Shown piece by piece: positions 1-9,309 of a stretch of 64,000 nt of DNA. Numbering within the stretch: the first letter of the stretch is position 1; each line of letters begins with the position of its first letter. The notes beneath the pieces are model-generated. The model was not told where the DNA came from, searched no databases, and saw nothing but the letters and a program-made list of their open reading frames with translations. Origin of the DNA: Schleiferiaceae bacterium (GTDB lineage: Bacteria; Bacteroidota; Bacteroidia; Flavobacteriales; Schleiferiaceae); assembly GCA_018401735.1 (NCBI GenBank), contig JAGYKI010000013.1:16003-80002 (forward strand), written 5' to 3'. The position numbers and the translations under genes are program-made.

Positions 1-2
1 CT

Positions 3-1481
3 TGGTTTGTTATCGGCGCCTCGCTTTTCGCTTCTAATATTGGTTCTGAGCACCTTGTAGGCCTTGCAGGCGCTGGTGCGGCCGGCGATTTTCCCGCCGC
101 CCAGTTTGAAATCCTTGCTGCCTTTATGCTTTTACTTTTAGGCTGGCTTTTTGTCCCACTCTATTTAAGAAGCGGTGTTTTCACCATGCCTCAGTTTTTA
201 GAAAGGCGCTATGGCCCATGGGCGAGAAACTACCTTACTTGGGTTTCGATATTAGGTTATGTAATCACCAAAATTGCGCTTACCATTACTGCTGGTGGAA
301 TCATCTTCACCACTTTAATGGGTATCGACTTCTGGACTGGAGCTATAATAGTGGTGGTTGCCACTGGCGTTTACACCATTTTCGGAGGATTAAAAGTGGT
401 GGTTTACACCGATATGATTCAGATGTTTATCCTTCTTGGAGGAAGTATTGCGCTGAGCTTTTACGGTCTCGATGCCTTAGGCGGCTGGGACGAGGTTGAA
501 AAATTAACTGCTCCCAACTATACCAGTCTTTGGCGACCCCTTAGCGACCCCAACTTTCCTTGGACCGGCATTCTTTTTGGCGCGCCCATTCTTGGTGTCT
601 GGTATTGGTGTACCGATCAGTTTATTGTGCAGCGTGTTTTAGCGGCTCGCAATATCGATCAAGCCCGTAAAGGGACCATCTTCGCCGCTTACCTAAAAAT
701 GCTTCCCCTTTTTATTTTTGTTGTTCCGGGCCTTATCGCCTACGCATTATCCGTTCAAGCTGGCTCTAACTTTAGCTTTCCCCAAGAAAATGGGGAAGTT
801 TTATACGACGCGGCCTTACCGATGCTAACCATGCAGCTCTTACCCGCTGGTTTAAGGGGTTTAGTGGTTGCTGGTTTAATCGCGGCTTTAATGAGCTCCC
901 TCAGTTCGGTCTTTAATTCCTGCTCCACCTTATTTACTATCGATGTGTATCAAAGAATGAAACCTGAAACAAGCGAAAAGCAATTGGTTAAAGTGGGACG
1001 TATCGCTACCGGAATCTTAGTAATCCTTGGCCTTGCATGGATCCCCCTTCTCGATTTATTAGAAGGTGGCCTTTTTCAAAAACTGCAAAGCATTCAATCC
1101 TACATTTCGCCGCCCATCGCTTCGGTTTTTTTACTGGGCGTGTTTTCTAAACGCATCACCGCCAAGGGAGCTAAATATGCGCTACTTAGTGGTGCTATTT
1201 TAGGAGCCACTCGCCTTATTTTAGAATTGAATAAAACCATTTTGCCAACTAGCCTAAGTTGGTATGTAGATATTAACTTCTTGCATTTCGCTCTCTTACT
1301 GTTTCTTATTTGCACGCTAGTATTAGTAATGGTAAGCATCAGCGAAAGCGCCCCTAATTTTGAAAAAATTAAGTCTTTATTATATAATAGAAGTAATTCA
1401 GAGCCCAAGCAAAGCACCAACATACTTTTAAGTATTGGGCTTTTTATGGTAATTGGAGTACTTTGGATAGTGTTTAGTTAA
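3..1481 (+). CDS. Sodium:solute symporter, SGLT-like sugar transporter (5' end outside window)
   Basis: This is an inner-membrane sodium-coupled sugar symporter of the SSS family. The reading frame is open from base 3, upstream of the first internal ATG at 126, and that stretch reads WFVIGASLFASNIGSEHLVG, a conserved early segment of SGLT-type symporters, so the gene begins before the window. Further family marks are the MPQFLERRYG segment after the second helix, many hydrophobic helices, and the AALMSSLSSVFNSCSTLF stretch that matches the helix carrying the sodium-site serines. It is followed after 27 bases by a sugar porter and then five glycanase or phosphorylase genes on the same strand. 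It therefore probably imports glucose or a short glucan from the periplasm. The substrate is inferred from context only. Confidence 0.9.
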   Translation, partial: WFVIGASLFASNIGSEHLVGLAGAGAAGDFPAAQFEILAAFMLLLLGWLFVPLYLRSGVFTMPQFLERRYGPWARNYLTWVSILGYVITKIALTITAGGIIFTTLMGIDFWTGAIIVVVATGVYTIFGGLKVVVYTDMIQMFILLGGSIALSFYGLDALGGWDEVEKLTAPNYTSLWRPLSDPNFPWTGILFGAPILGVWYWCTDQFIVQRVLAARNIDQARKGTIFAAYLKMLPLFIFVVPGLIAYALSVQAGSNFSFPQENGEVLYDAALPMLTMQLLPAGLRGLVVAGLIAALMSSLSSVFNSCSTLFTIDVYQRMKPETSEKQLVKVGRIATGILVILGLAWIPLLDLLEGGLFQKLQSIQSYISPPIASVFLLGVFSKRITAKGAKYALLSGAILGATRLILELNKTILPTSLSWYVDINFLHFALLLFLICTLVLVMVSISESAPNFEKIKSLLYNRSNSEPKQSTNILLSIGLFMVIGVLWIVFS

Positions 1482-1483
1482 AA

Positions 1484-1497
1484 CTGCCCTGCGGCAG
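1484..1497 (+). other. Short hairpin between the symporter and MFS genes
   Basis: CTGCC and GGCAG form a 5-bp stem with a 4-base loop just after the symporter stop and 12 bases before the next ATG. There is no strong T-run after the stem, so it is not a convincing terminator. It could be an mRNA processing or stability hairpin inside the operon. Confidence 0.3.
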
Positions 1498-1508
1498 AAC
1501 CAATTTTT

Positions 1509-3074
1509 ATGAAAACAAATAAAAATCTAGTCTCCATGATTGCGCTAATTGTTGCGCTAGGAGGACTTTTAATGGGATTTGATGCCTCCGTAATTTCTGG
1601 AGTAGTTAAGTTTATTGAACCCGAATTTGATCTCAACAAGCTAGAGCTAGGTTGGTCGGTCGCTTCCCTTACCCTTACGGCAACGCTTGCCATGATGATT
1701 GCAGGACCCATTAGTGATAAATACGGGCGCAGAACAGTATTGCGATATGCCGCCGCACTTTACGCTATTTCGGCTATTCTTTCGGCCATTGCCCCCTCCT
1801 TTCTATTCTTAGTTATTGCGCGAATGATCGGTGGTTTTGGCGTAGGTGCATCCTTAATTTTAGCGCCGATGTATATTGCGGAAATCGCCCCGAAAGACTT
1901 ACGGGGACGATTAGTTTCCTTCAATCAACTTAACATTGTTATCGGTATTTCTCTCGCTTTCTTCACCAATTATCTTATTCTACAATTGGGTAAAAGCGAT
2001 GCTAGTTGGGCCATAAACCTAAAGTTGGATGAATACAATTGGCGCTGGATGCTAGGCTTAGAAACTCTTCCCGCGATCTTATATTTCTTTGGCCTCTTCT
2101 TTGTCCCTCAGAGCCCACGATGGTTAATAATGCATGGCCGCTTTGCTGAAGCGGAAATAATTATGGCTAAAGTGGTAGGTGCTGATGCCGCTAAAATTGA
2201 GATCGATCGTATCCAAAAAAGTATTGAACTAGAAGAAAACAAGGAGGAAGCTAAGATCAAAGATCTATTCCGTCCGGGCCTACGCTTAGTTTTAACTATT
2301 GGAATTGTGGTAGCTGTTCTTCAGCAAATAACTGGAATCAACTCGGTGTTCTTTTATGCGCCGATGATTTTCGAACAAAGTGGCCTCGGCACTGACGCCT
2401 CTTTTATGCAAGCCATTTTAGTAGGCTTGGTAAACCTCGCTTTTACCGTGTTAGCCATTTTATTTATCGACCGCCTTGGGCGTAAACCGCTCTTAAGTTT
2501 TGGGGTTGCGGGTATTGCACTTTCTATGTTCACCTTATCTTATGCCTTTAAAACAGCCGAATTTTCGGTAAGCCCAGAGCTTATTACCAACTTTGCCGAA
2601 AAATTCGACAGCTCAACTTTAGAAAGTTTAACCGCCACGGTTTATACCAGCGAAAGCGACTTTACTGCTGCTCTTGCAACCAAAATTGAAGCAGCCACCT
2701 TGGAAGAACATCAGGCAGATATTGTTAAAGGGTCGATTAACATGAACACCTCCCTTACCTTAATTTCCATTCTTGCCTTTGTGGCCAGCTTTGCGATTTC
2801 CATTGGACCAGTTATGTGGGTGCTCTTTTCCGAGCTTTTCCCTAATAAAATACGGGGCATTGCTATTTCTTTCGTGGGTTTGATAAACTCTGCGGTAAGC
2901 TTTGTAGTACAATGGATTTTCCCATGGGAATTGGAGGTTCTCGGTAACTCTTTAACCTTCTTACTTTATGGCCTTTTCGCCGCCTTCGGACTGATCTTTA
3001 TTATTAAAGTTATACCCGAAACCAAAGGTAAATCACTAGAAGAAATTGAAAAACAACTTGTTACCAAGGACTAA
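1509..3074 (+). CDS. MFS sugar porter family transporter
   Basis: This is an inner-membrane sugar transporter of the sugar-porter branch of the major facilitator superfamily. Signatures in order are GFD near residue 23, DKYGRR at 70-75, PMYIAEIAPKDLRGR around 120-134, PQSPRWL at 200-206, QQITGIN at 272-278, DRLGRK at 321-326, and PETKG at 503-507. The 521-residue length is somewhat greater than typical porters of about 450-480. The extra length is mainly a polar, acidic segment of about 65 residues (roughly 348-415) between two transmembrane segments of the C-terminal half. Placement in the glucan cluster suggests uptake of glucose or laminari-oligosaccharides for the cytoplasmic phosphorylase three genes downstream. 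Family is certain; substrate is inferred. Confidence 0.92.
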   Translation: MKTNKNLVSMIALIVALGGLLMGFDASVISGVVKFIEPEFDLNKLELGWSVASLTLTATLAMMIAGPISDKYGRRTVLRYAAALYAISAILSAIAPSFLFLVIARMIGGFGVGASLILAPMYIAEIAPKDLRGRLVSFNQLNIVIGISLAFFTNYLILQLGKSDASWAINLKLDEYNWRWMLGLETLPAILYFFGLFFVPQSPRWLIMHGRFAEAEIIMAKVVGADAAKIEIDRIQKSIELEENKEEAKIKDLFRPGLRLVLTIGIVVAVLQQITGINSVFFYAPMIFEQSGLGTDASFMQAILVGLVNLAFTVLAILFIDRLGRKPLLSFGVAGIALSMFTLSYAFKTAEFSVSPELITNFAEKFDSSTLESLTATVYTSESDFTAALATKIEAATLEEHQADIVKGSINMNTSLTLISILAFVASFAISIGPVMWVLFSELFPNKIRGIAISFVGLINSAVSFVVQWIFPWELEVLGNSLTFLLYGLFAAFGLIFIIKVIPETKGKSLEEIEKQLVTKD

Positions 3075-3076
3075 CT

Positions 3077-4315
3077 ATGAGAAATTTTTTAAGCTTAATT
3101 ATTATAACAAGCACTATTGCCTGCTCAAACGGCAATGCCACAGAGAACGCATCTACCGAAAGGGAAAGCCCTAAAAACACGGTAGTGGTAGCAGCTAGCA
3201 GCTTTGTAAACAGTAGTTTACCAAACCTAAATAAAGATAGCCTTAGCATGCCTGCTAATTCGTGGTTAGAATATGAAGTAAATATTCCCGAAGCTGGTCG
3301 CTACCGACTTACCATAAATGGGAAAGCTGATACCAGTGCCCGGGTTTGGGTGGAAGATTACGTTAAAAACACCGATGGCCGTAGCTACAATATTAGTGGC
3401 GACCTCGCTTTCGCAGATGGGCAAGCTTATGTGATTGGTTCCCCGCTAGATAGTGGTATGCACCCCATGCGATTGCATTTTAAAGCGGGGACAACCCAAG
3501 CCGAAAGTATTGAATTTAAACTAATTAAACGTCACGCTTCCACTCCTAAAAGCAGCACCCAAAGCATGGAAGGCGAAGAATGGCAACTGGTGTGGAGCGA
3601 TGAATTTGAGGGCGAAGGTTTACCCGATTCCACCAAGTGGAGTTACAATGTTGGCAACTGGGGTTGGGGCAATAATGAGCCGCAATTTTATACCGATGCC
3701 AAGCTGAAAAATGCTCGTCAAGAAAAGGGCAACCTCATTATTGAAGCGCATAAAAACGACGCTGGCTCTCCCTGGACCTCAGCACGTTTAAGCACACAAG
3801 GCAAAGAATCTTTTTTATATGGTAAGATTGAATTTAGAGCGAAAGTTCCCGTTGGACGTGGTACTTGGTCGGCAGGTTGGTTATTAGGCGATGAATATCG
3901 CGATGAAATCTCCTGGCCCTACTGCGGTGAAATTGATGTTTTAGAATGCGTAGGTTACGAAATTAACGACAGTACCGGTGACGGTATTAACCATGCCACC
4001 TGCCACACACGCGCCTATTACTTTAAACAAGGCAATCAGATTGGCAGTGAAATAGAAGTGAAAAACATGGATGGCGAATTTCATACCTATGCGGTAGAAT
4101 GGTATCCCGATGTGATTTACGGATTGGTAGATGGCGAGCGCTATTTCACTTACGATAAAAATGCGAACGAACTTGAATGGCCCTTTTTCAAGCCCCAAAA
4201 CATTATTATTAACCTAGCCGTGGGCGGCGGTTGGGGTGGTGCTAAAGGCATCGATCCACAATGGGAAAGCCACCAATACATTTTAGATTATGTGCGGGTT
4301 TATGAATTACACTAG
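3077..4315 (+). CDS. GH16 endo-beta-glucanase lipoprotein with N-terminal CBM6-like domain
   Basis: This is a predicted laminarinase-type glycoside hydrolase of family 16. A lipoprotein signal peptide ends at Cys16 (TSTIAC). Residues about 30-155 form a beta-sandwich resembling CBM6 (NSWLEYEVNIPEAGRYRL). The catalytic jelly roll spans about 165-412. The family motif EIDVLE gives nucleophile Glu285, Asp287 and acid/base Glu290. The opening EWQLVWSDEFEGEGLPD and the closing YILDYVRVYE are typical of bacterial laminarinases. The gene starts 2 bases after the MFS stop and its end overlaps or nearly touches the GH30 start, so translation is likely coupled. It probably acts at the cell surface as an endo-beta-1,3-glucanase. 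Beta-1,3 specificity comes from the whole locus and is not proven by the motif. Confidence 0.93.
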   Translation: MRNFLSLIIITSTIACSNGNATENASTERESPKNTVVVAASSFVNSSLPNLNKDSLSMPANSWLEYEVNIPEAGRYRLTINGKADTSARVWVEDYVKNTDGRSYNISGDLAFADGQAYVIGSPLDSGMHPMRLHFKAGTTQAESIEFKLIKRHASTPKSSTQSMEGEEWQLVWSDEFEGEGLPDSTKWSYNVGNWGWGNNEPQFYTDAKLKNARQEKGNLIIEAHKNDAGSPWTSARLSTQGKESFLYGKIEFRAKVPVGRGTWSAGWLLGDEYRDEISWPYCGEIDVLECVGYEINDSTGDGINHATCHTRAYYFKQGNQIGSEIEVKNMDGEFHTYAVEWYPDVIYGLVDGERYFTYDKNANELEWPFFKPQNIIINLAVGGGWGGAKGIDPQWESHQYILDYVRVYELH

Positions 4316-5816
4316 ACTTACTAAATACTTCAAAATCTCTCTTGGACTGGCTTTCCCTTTTTTGCTTTTTAGCTGCCAAAGTCCCGCAACGGTTTCGGAT
4401 GAGCTAAAGCTTGAAATCTATAACAGTTCTGCCGCAGGTGCGAAAATGGCCCAAAGCGAGCCTTTTGACTCGCTTACTGAATTTGGTATTGAAATCTTCC
4501 CAGAACAGACTTTCCAAACCATTGAAGGTTTTGGCGGCGCCTTTACCGAATCGAGCAGCCACTTGCTCCAAAAAATGAGCGACCATAAACGCAGGGAAGT
4601 ACTCGAAGCTTATTTCTCCAGTGATGCGGCCGCTTATAGTTTGTGCCGCACGCATATTAACTCCTGCGACTTCTCTTTAAGTTCCTATGCTTATGCAGAT
4701 GTGCCCGATGATACCTTATTGGAATCTTTTAGCATTGCGGTAGATCGCGACGACATTATTCCTACCATTAAAGAAGCGCAAGCCATCTCTAAAAACGGCT
4801 TTAAAATTTTTGCCTCTCCTTGGACTGCTCCCACTTGGATGAAAGATAATCAATCCTATTTTGGAGGAAAACTCCTCCCCCAATATCGCTCGGTCTGGGC
4901 TAAGTATTTTTCTAAATATGCGCAGGCTTACGCGGCAGAAGGCATCCCCATTTGGGGTTTCACAGTAGAGAACGAACCCTTAGGCAACGATGCTAATTGG
5001 GAAAGCATGCATTTTACGCCCGAAGAAACCGCCGATTTCGTAGCCCATTATCTAGGCCCCCAATTAGAGGAAGATAGCCTAGACATTAAAATTCTCGTTT
5101 ACGATCAAAACCGCGGCGAAGAACTCGAAGAATGGGCCAATGTGCTTTTGCAGGATTCGCTTGCTTCACCCTTTATCGCCGGTACCGCTGTTCATTGGTA
5201 CACCAGTACTTACGATTGGTTTCCGAAATCGCTGCAACACACCCACGCCCTAGCGCCCGATAAAATGATTATCCAAACAGAAGCTTGTGTAGATGCGGAA
5301 ATCCCGCACTGGCAGGAAGATGATTGGTACTGGCGTAAAGAAGCGACCGACTGGGGCTACGATTGGGCCAAGCCCGAAGACAAATACCTACACACACCTT
5401 ATGTTCCCGCTTACCGCTATGCCCGCGATATAATCGGGTGCTTAAATAATTGGGTGGCCGGTTGGGTAGATTGGAATATGGTCCTCGATAAACAAGGTGG
5501 GCCCAATCATGCCAAAAACTGGTGTGTAGCACCGGTATTAGTCGATACTATTCGCGATGAAGTATACTTCACACCTCTCTATTATATTCTCCGTCAGTTT
5601 AGTCAATTCATTCAACCCCAAGCAAAACGCATTGGCTTTAGCTGTTCGGATGAATCGCTTTTACTTACAGCCGTTCAAAACCCCGATGAAAGTATTGTCG
5701 TTTATTTATTTAACACCGACGCACGTGCGAAAAGCTTCACTCTTAAAATTGGTGAGCGCGAAATCAAAACTTTAGTGCCCGCACAGGCACTGCAAAACCT
5801 AGTACTAAAACCCTAA
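4302..5816 (+). CDS. GH30 family glucosidase lipoprotein, probable laminarin beta-1,6 debranching enzyme
   Basis: This is a glycoside hydrolase of family 30. The start at 4302 (MNYTRLTKYF) is chosen over an in-frame ATG at 4290 because it gives a normal lipoprotein signal with the lipobox LLFSC; either start overlaps the end of the GH16 gene. The TIM barrel shows EGFGGAFTES, SPWTAPTWMKDN, the acid/base glutamate in VENEP (codon at 4974) and the nucleophile glutamate in IQTEACVD (codon at 5280). The C-terminal beta domain contains WNMVLDKQGGPNHAKNWC. Characterised GH30 enzymes from marine flavobacteria act as exo-beta-1,6-glucosidases on laminarin side chains, and the neighbours here are all beta-1,3-glucan genes. 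That function is the best inference, but a general beta-glucosidase is possible. Confidence 0.92.
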   Translation: MNYTRLTKYFKISLGLAFPFLLFSCQSPATVSDELKLEIYNSSAAGAKMAQSEPFDSLTEFGIEIFPEQTFQTIEGFGGAFTESSSHLLQKMSDHKRREVLEAYFSSDAAAYSLCRTHINSCDFSLSSYAYADVPDDTLLESFSIAVDRDDIIPTIKEAQAISKNGFKIFASPWTAPTWMKDNQSYFGGKLLPQYRSVWAKYFSKYAQAYAAEGIPIWGFTVENEPLGNDANWESMHFTPEETADFVAHYLGPQLEEDSLDIKILVYDQNRGEELEEWANVLLQDSLASPFIAGTAVHWYTSTYDWFPKSLQHTHALAPDKMIIQTEACVDAEIPHWQEDDWYWRKEATDWGYDWAKPEDKYLHTPYVPAYRYARDIIGCLNNWVAGWVDWNMVLDKQGGPNHAKNWCVAPVLVDTIRDEVYFTPLYYILRQFSQFIQPQAKRIGFSCSDESLLLTAVQNPDESIVVYLFNTDARAKSFTLKIGEREIKTLVPAQALQNLVLKP

Positions 5817-5827
5817 GATTTTTTTTG

Positions 5828-8800
5828 ATGTCTTCTAAAGCAGAAACCATTTTCCTTGGCTCTAACCCTATTCAACAAGCTCCCACTCAGGTAGAAGGGG
5901 GCTTTGTAGAAATTTCGGGGGAAAGCTATTACAAGATTTCCAACTACCACGCGATGGACCCCTTCTTTATGACCGTGGTTAGCCCGAGCGATCAGTGGCT
6001 TTTTATTGCTAGTAATGGCGGACTTACCGCGGGTAGAAAGAATGCGGAATCGGCCTTGTTCCCTTATTATACCGACGATAAAATTATCGACAATGCGGAA
6101 AATACGGGTTCTAAAACCTTAATTAAAGTAAAGCGTGACGAAGATACCCAATTGTGGGAAGCCTTTTCGCTGCGTTCCGAAGGCCTGTATCAAATTCGCA
6201 GAAATATTTACAAAAACAGCTTGGGCAATAAGCTGCGCTTCGAAGAAATTAATGAAAGCCTCGGCCTAAGTTTTAGCTATGAATGGTCTTTCAGCAATCG
6301 CTATGGGTTTATTAAAAAAAGCTGGCTTAAAAATTTAAGTCCTGATACCGCAGATATCGCCATTCTCGATGGTTTGCAAAATATTTTACCTTCGGGTGTC
6401 AATAGCGCTCTGCAAAGTGGCAGAAGCACTTTGGTAGATGCTTACAAGAAAAACGAAAAGATAGCCGATTCTACTTTAGCCATTTTTAGTCTAAGCGCAC
6501 GCATCGTTGACAAAGCCGAGCCCGCCGAAGCTTTAAGAGCTAATACCATTTGGTCTAGTGGCCTTGCGGCAGATGCGCTTTTACTTTCCAATTTGCAATT
6601 GAATAATTTTCGCCGTGGTACTACCATTGAAAACGAAAGTTTTATCAAAGCTACTAAAGGGGCCTATTTTATTCATAGCCAATTTAAAATGGCCGCAAAC
6701 GAAGAGAAGCATTGGCTTTGTGTAGCAGAACTCAATATGTCTAGCGCCCAAGTTGCGCAACTAAGAGAAGAACTTAAAAACGAAAGTGCCTTAGTAACGA
6801 AGGTCGAAGCAGAAATTACCGCCGACTCCCTCAAACTTAAAAAACTAGTAGGCTTAGCCGATGGTTTACAAAGTAGTAAGGACAAGCTAATTAGCACCCG
6901 TCATTACAGTAATGTGCTTTTTAACATTATGCGTGGTGGTATTTTCGAAGGCCTGTACCTGCTTAGTAAAAACGACCTTTTAAAGTACTTCCATATTGTA
7001 AACCATAAACTAAGCATGGCCTACGCTACCTTTTTCGATAGCCTAGATGAGCAGCTTAGTTATAGCAGTTTAGTTGCCAAGGCCAAAGAAACAGGCAACA
7101 GCGATTTAACCCGCATTTGCCGAGAATATTTGCCGCTATCATTCAGCCGCCGCCACGGTGATCCCAGCCGCCCCTGGAATTATTTTAGCATCGAAAACCT
7201 CGATCAAGAAGGCAATCGCATTATAAATTACGAAGGCAACTGGCGCGATATTTTTCAAAACTGGGAAGCGCTGAGCTATTCTTTCCCGCTTTATATTGAG
7301 GGGATCATTGCCAAATTTGTTAACGCATCTACGCTTGACGGTTATAACCCTTATCGCATTTCTAAAAATGGTATCGATTGGGAAGTAATTGAAGAGCATG
7401 ATCCATGGTCTTTTATTGGCTATTGGGGTGATCATCAGATTATTTATCTGCAAAAACTCCTCGAACATTCGGCGGCGCATTACCCCAACAAACTGCAGGA
7501 AATGCTATCGGAAGAATCCTTCGTTTACGCGAATGTCCCTTACCGGATAAAATCCTATTCCGAAATAGTGCGAGATTCTAGCGATACCATCGACTTTGAT
7601 CACGATTTGGAAAAAATAATTCAAGGCCGCGTAGAGGCAGTGGGCAGCGATGGTCGCTTGGCTTGGGATCAATCACAAAATATTATTAAGGCGAATTTGG
7701 CAGAGAAAATCCTCCTAACCGCCTTAACCAAACTCTATAATTTTATTCCCGAAACTGGCATTTGGCTTAATACGCAAAGACCAGAATGGAATGATGCCAA
7801 CAATGCTCTCGTTGGGAATGGGGTAAGCATGGTGACTCTTTATTATTTACGTCGTTTTATTGCTTTTAATAGCAGGCTCTTCAGCGAGTCTAACCAAAGT
7901 ACTTTCGCTTTACATAGCCCGCTTTACGATTTAACCGCTAATGTTTTAAAGACTTTCCAAGAGCATAAAGATTCCCTTGGTAAACCTTTTAGTGCGCAAG
8001 AACGTCGTGCCGTATGCGACAGTCTTGGTTATGCGGGCGATCGCTATCGCGCTATTGCCTATTCAGGTTTAGGGGGCGAAAAACAAGATATTGATAAACA
8101 AGCCATCCTCACTTTATTTGATTTAGCCTTAGCGTATATCGATGATGCTATTGCTAAAAACCGTCGCAGCGATGGTCTTTATCATGCCTATAATTTAATT
8201 GATTTTAGCGAAAATAGCATAGAGGTTTCCAATCTCTACGAAATGTTAGAAGGACAAGTAGCGGCTTTAAGTACCGATAATTTAAAGGCGGAAGAAGCCC
8301 TGCATATACTGGACAAATTAAAGCAAAGTGCCATGTACCGTGCCGATCAGTATAGTTATATGCTTTATCCAGATCGGACTTTAGCGCCTTTTATCGATAA
8401 AAATAATATCCCTGCCAGTTTTGTAGAGGCTTCTGCTTTAATTAAGGCCATGCACGCCCAAGGCAATCAAAGCATTGTAGAAATTGGAGGACCTGGATCC
8501 TATCATTTTAATGGCGACCTGAGCAATGCCAAAGATTTAGAAGCACGTTTAAACCAACTAGCCCAATCTCCTTGGGCAGAACTCGCTCGTGCAGAAGCTA
8601 ATTCTTTGCTGGAGCTTTTTGAAAAGATCTTTAATCACCGTGCTTTTACGGGCCGCTCCGGTACCTTTTACGGTTACGAAGGCTTGGGAAGCATTTACTG
8701 GCACATGGTTTCTAAACTTCTCTTAGCCGTGCAAGAGAATATTTACAAAGGTAAAGCTACCCAGGCTGATCCTAAAGTTATGGGGGCCTTAATCGATCAC

Positions 8801-9280
8801 TACTACGAAATTAGAGCCGGTATAGGGGCTAATAAAAACCCGCAATTATACGGCGCTTTCCCAACCGACGCTTACTCGCATACACCCTCTAATGCTGGGG
8901 TTCAGCAGCCTGGCATGACCGGACAAGTAAAAGAAGACGTGTTAAACCGTTGGGCCGAATTAGGACTAAAAGTAGAGCAAGGTCAACTGAGCATTACACC
9001 TTTCTTTATGCACCCCGACGAGTTTAATAGCAGCGCAAGTACCTTTGAATATGTAGATGCTCTGGGCGAATTTCAAAGTATTGAGCTAAAAGAAGGTCAA
9101 ATGGCTTTCAGCTATTGTGGTGTACCTATTATTTACCAATCTGGCGCAAGCTACCAGCTTACTATTTTCTATGCCGATGGCAAAGAAGACAGAACAGATC
9201 AATCGAGCCTAAGCTTAGCCACAAGCCAAGGCATATTTAGCCGCAGTGGCCACATTAAACGTATCGAATTAAGCTTTTAA
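5828..9280 (+). CDS. GH149-like beta-1,3-oligoglucan phosphorylase
   Basis: This 1150-residue protein has no signal peptide, so it is cytoplasmic. The ATG at 5828 is preferred to an in-frame TTG at 5825. A segment PEWNDANNALVG with Asp656 resembles the WND general-acid motif of GH94 phosphorylases. The N-terminal SNGGLTAGRKNAE segment also recalls GH94-type beta-sandwich domains. The length exceeds GH94 cellobiose phosphorylases (about 800 residues) and fits GH149, the related family of beta-1,3-oligoglucan phosphorylases, which are known from bacterial glucan clusters. The inferred reaction is phosphorolysis of imported laminari-oligosaccharides to glucose-1-phosphate and a chain one unit shorter. 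It lies between GH30 and GH81 with gaps of 11 and 29 bases. GH94 or GH161 remain alternatives. Confidence 0.75.
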   Translation: MSSKAETIFLGSNPIQQAPTQVEGGFVEISGESYYKISNYHAMDPFFMTVVSPSDQWLFIASNGGLTAGRKNAESALFPYYTDDKIIDNAENTGSKTLIKVKRDEDTQLWEAFSLRSEGLYQIRRNIYKNSLGNKLRFEEINESLGLSFSYEWSFSNRYGFIKKSWLKNLSPDTADIAILDGLQNILPSGVNSALQSGRSTLVDAYKKNEKIADSTLAIFSLSARIVDKAEPAEALRANTIWSSGLAADALLLSNLQLNNFRRGTTIENESFIKATKGAYFIHSQFKMAANEEKHWLCVAELNMSSAQVAQLREELKNESALVTKVEAEITADSLKLKKLVGLADGLQSSKDKLISTRHYSNVLFNIMRGGIFEGLYLLSKNDLLKYFHIVNHKLSMAYATFFDSLDEQLSYSSLVAKAKETGNSDLTRICREYLPLSFSRRHGDPSRPWNYFSIENLDQEGNRIINYEGNWRDIFQNWEALSYSFPLYIEGIIAKFVNASTLDGYNPYRISKNGIDWEVIEEHDPWSFIGYWGDHQIIYLQKLLEHSAAHYPNKLQEMLSEESFVYANVPYRIKSYSEIVRDSSDTIDFDHDLEKIIQGRVEAVGSDGRLAWDQSQNIIKANLAEKILLTALTKLYNFIPETGIWLNTQRPEWNDANNALVGNGVSMVTLYYLRRFIAFNSRLFSESNQSTFALHSPLYDLTANVLKTFQEHKDSLGKPFSAQERRAVCDSLGYAGDRYRAIAYSGLGGEKQDIDKQAILTLFDLALAYIDDAIAKNRRSDGLYHAYNLIDFSENSIEVSNLYEMLEGQVAALSTDNLKAEEALHILDKLKQSAMYRADQYSYMLYPDRTLAPFIDKNNIPASFVEASALIKAMHAQGNQSIVEIGGPGSYHFNGDLSNAKDLEARLNQLAQSPWAELARAEANSLLELFEKIFNHRAFTGRSGTFYGYEGLGSIYWHMVSKLLLAVQENIYKGKATQADPKVMGALIDHYYEIRAGIGANKNPQLYGAFPTDAYSHTPSNAGVQQPGMTGQVKEDVLNRWAELGLKVEQGQLSITPFFMHPDEFNSSASTFEYVDALGEFQSIELKEGQMAFSYCGVPIIYQSGASYQLTIFYADGKEDRTDQSSLSLATSQGIFSRSGHIKRIELSF

Positions 9281-9309
9281 TTGACTAAAAAGCACTTTAA
9301 AATCTAGTT

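Noticed and set aside
990..1423. Antisense reading frames inside the transporter and enzyme genes
   Set aside because: They lie within well-supported coding sequences and show no family motifs, so they are treated as shadows.
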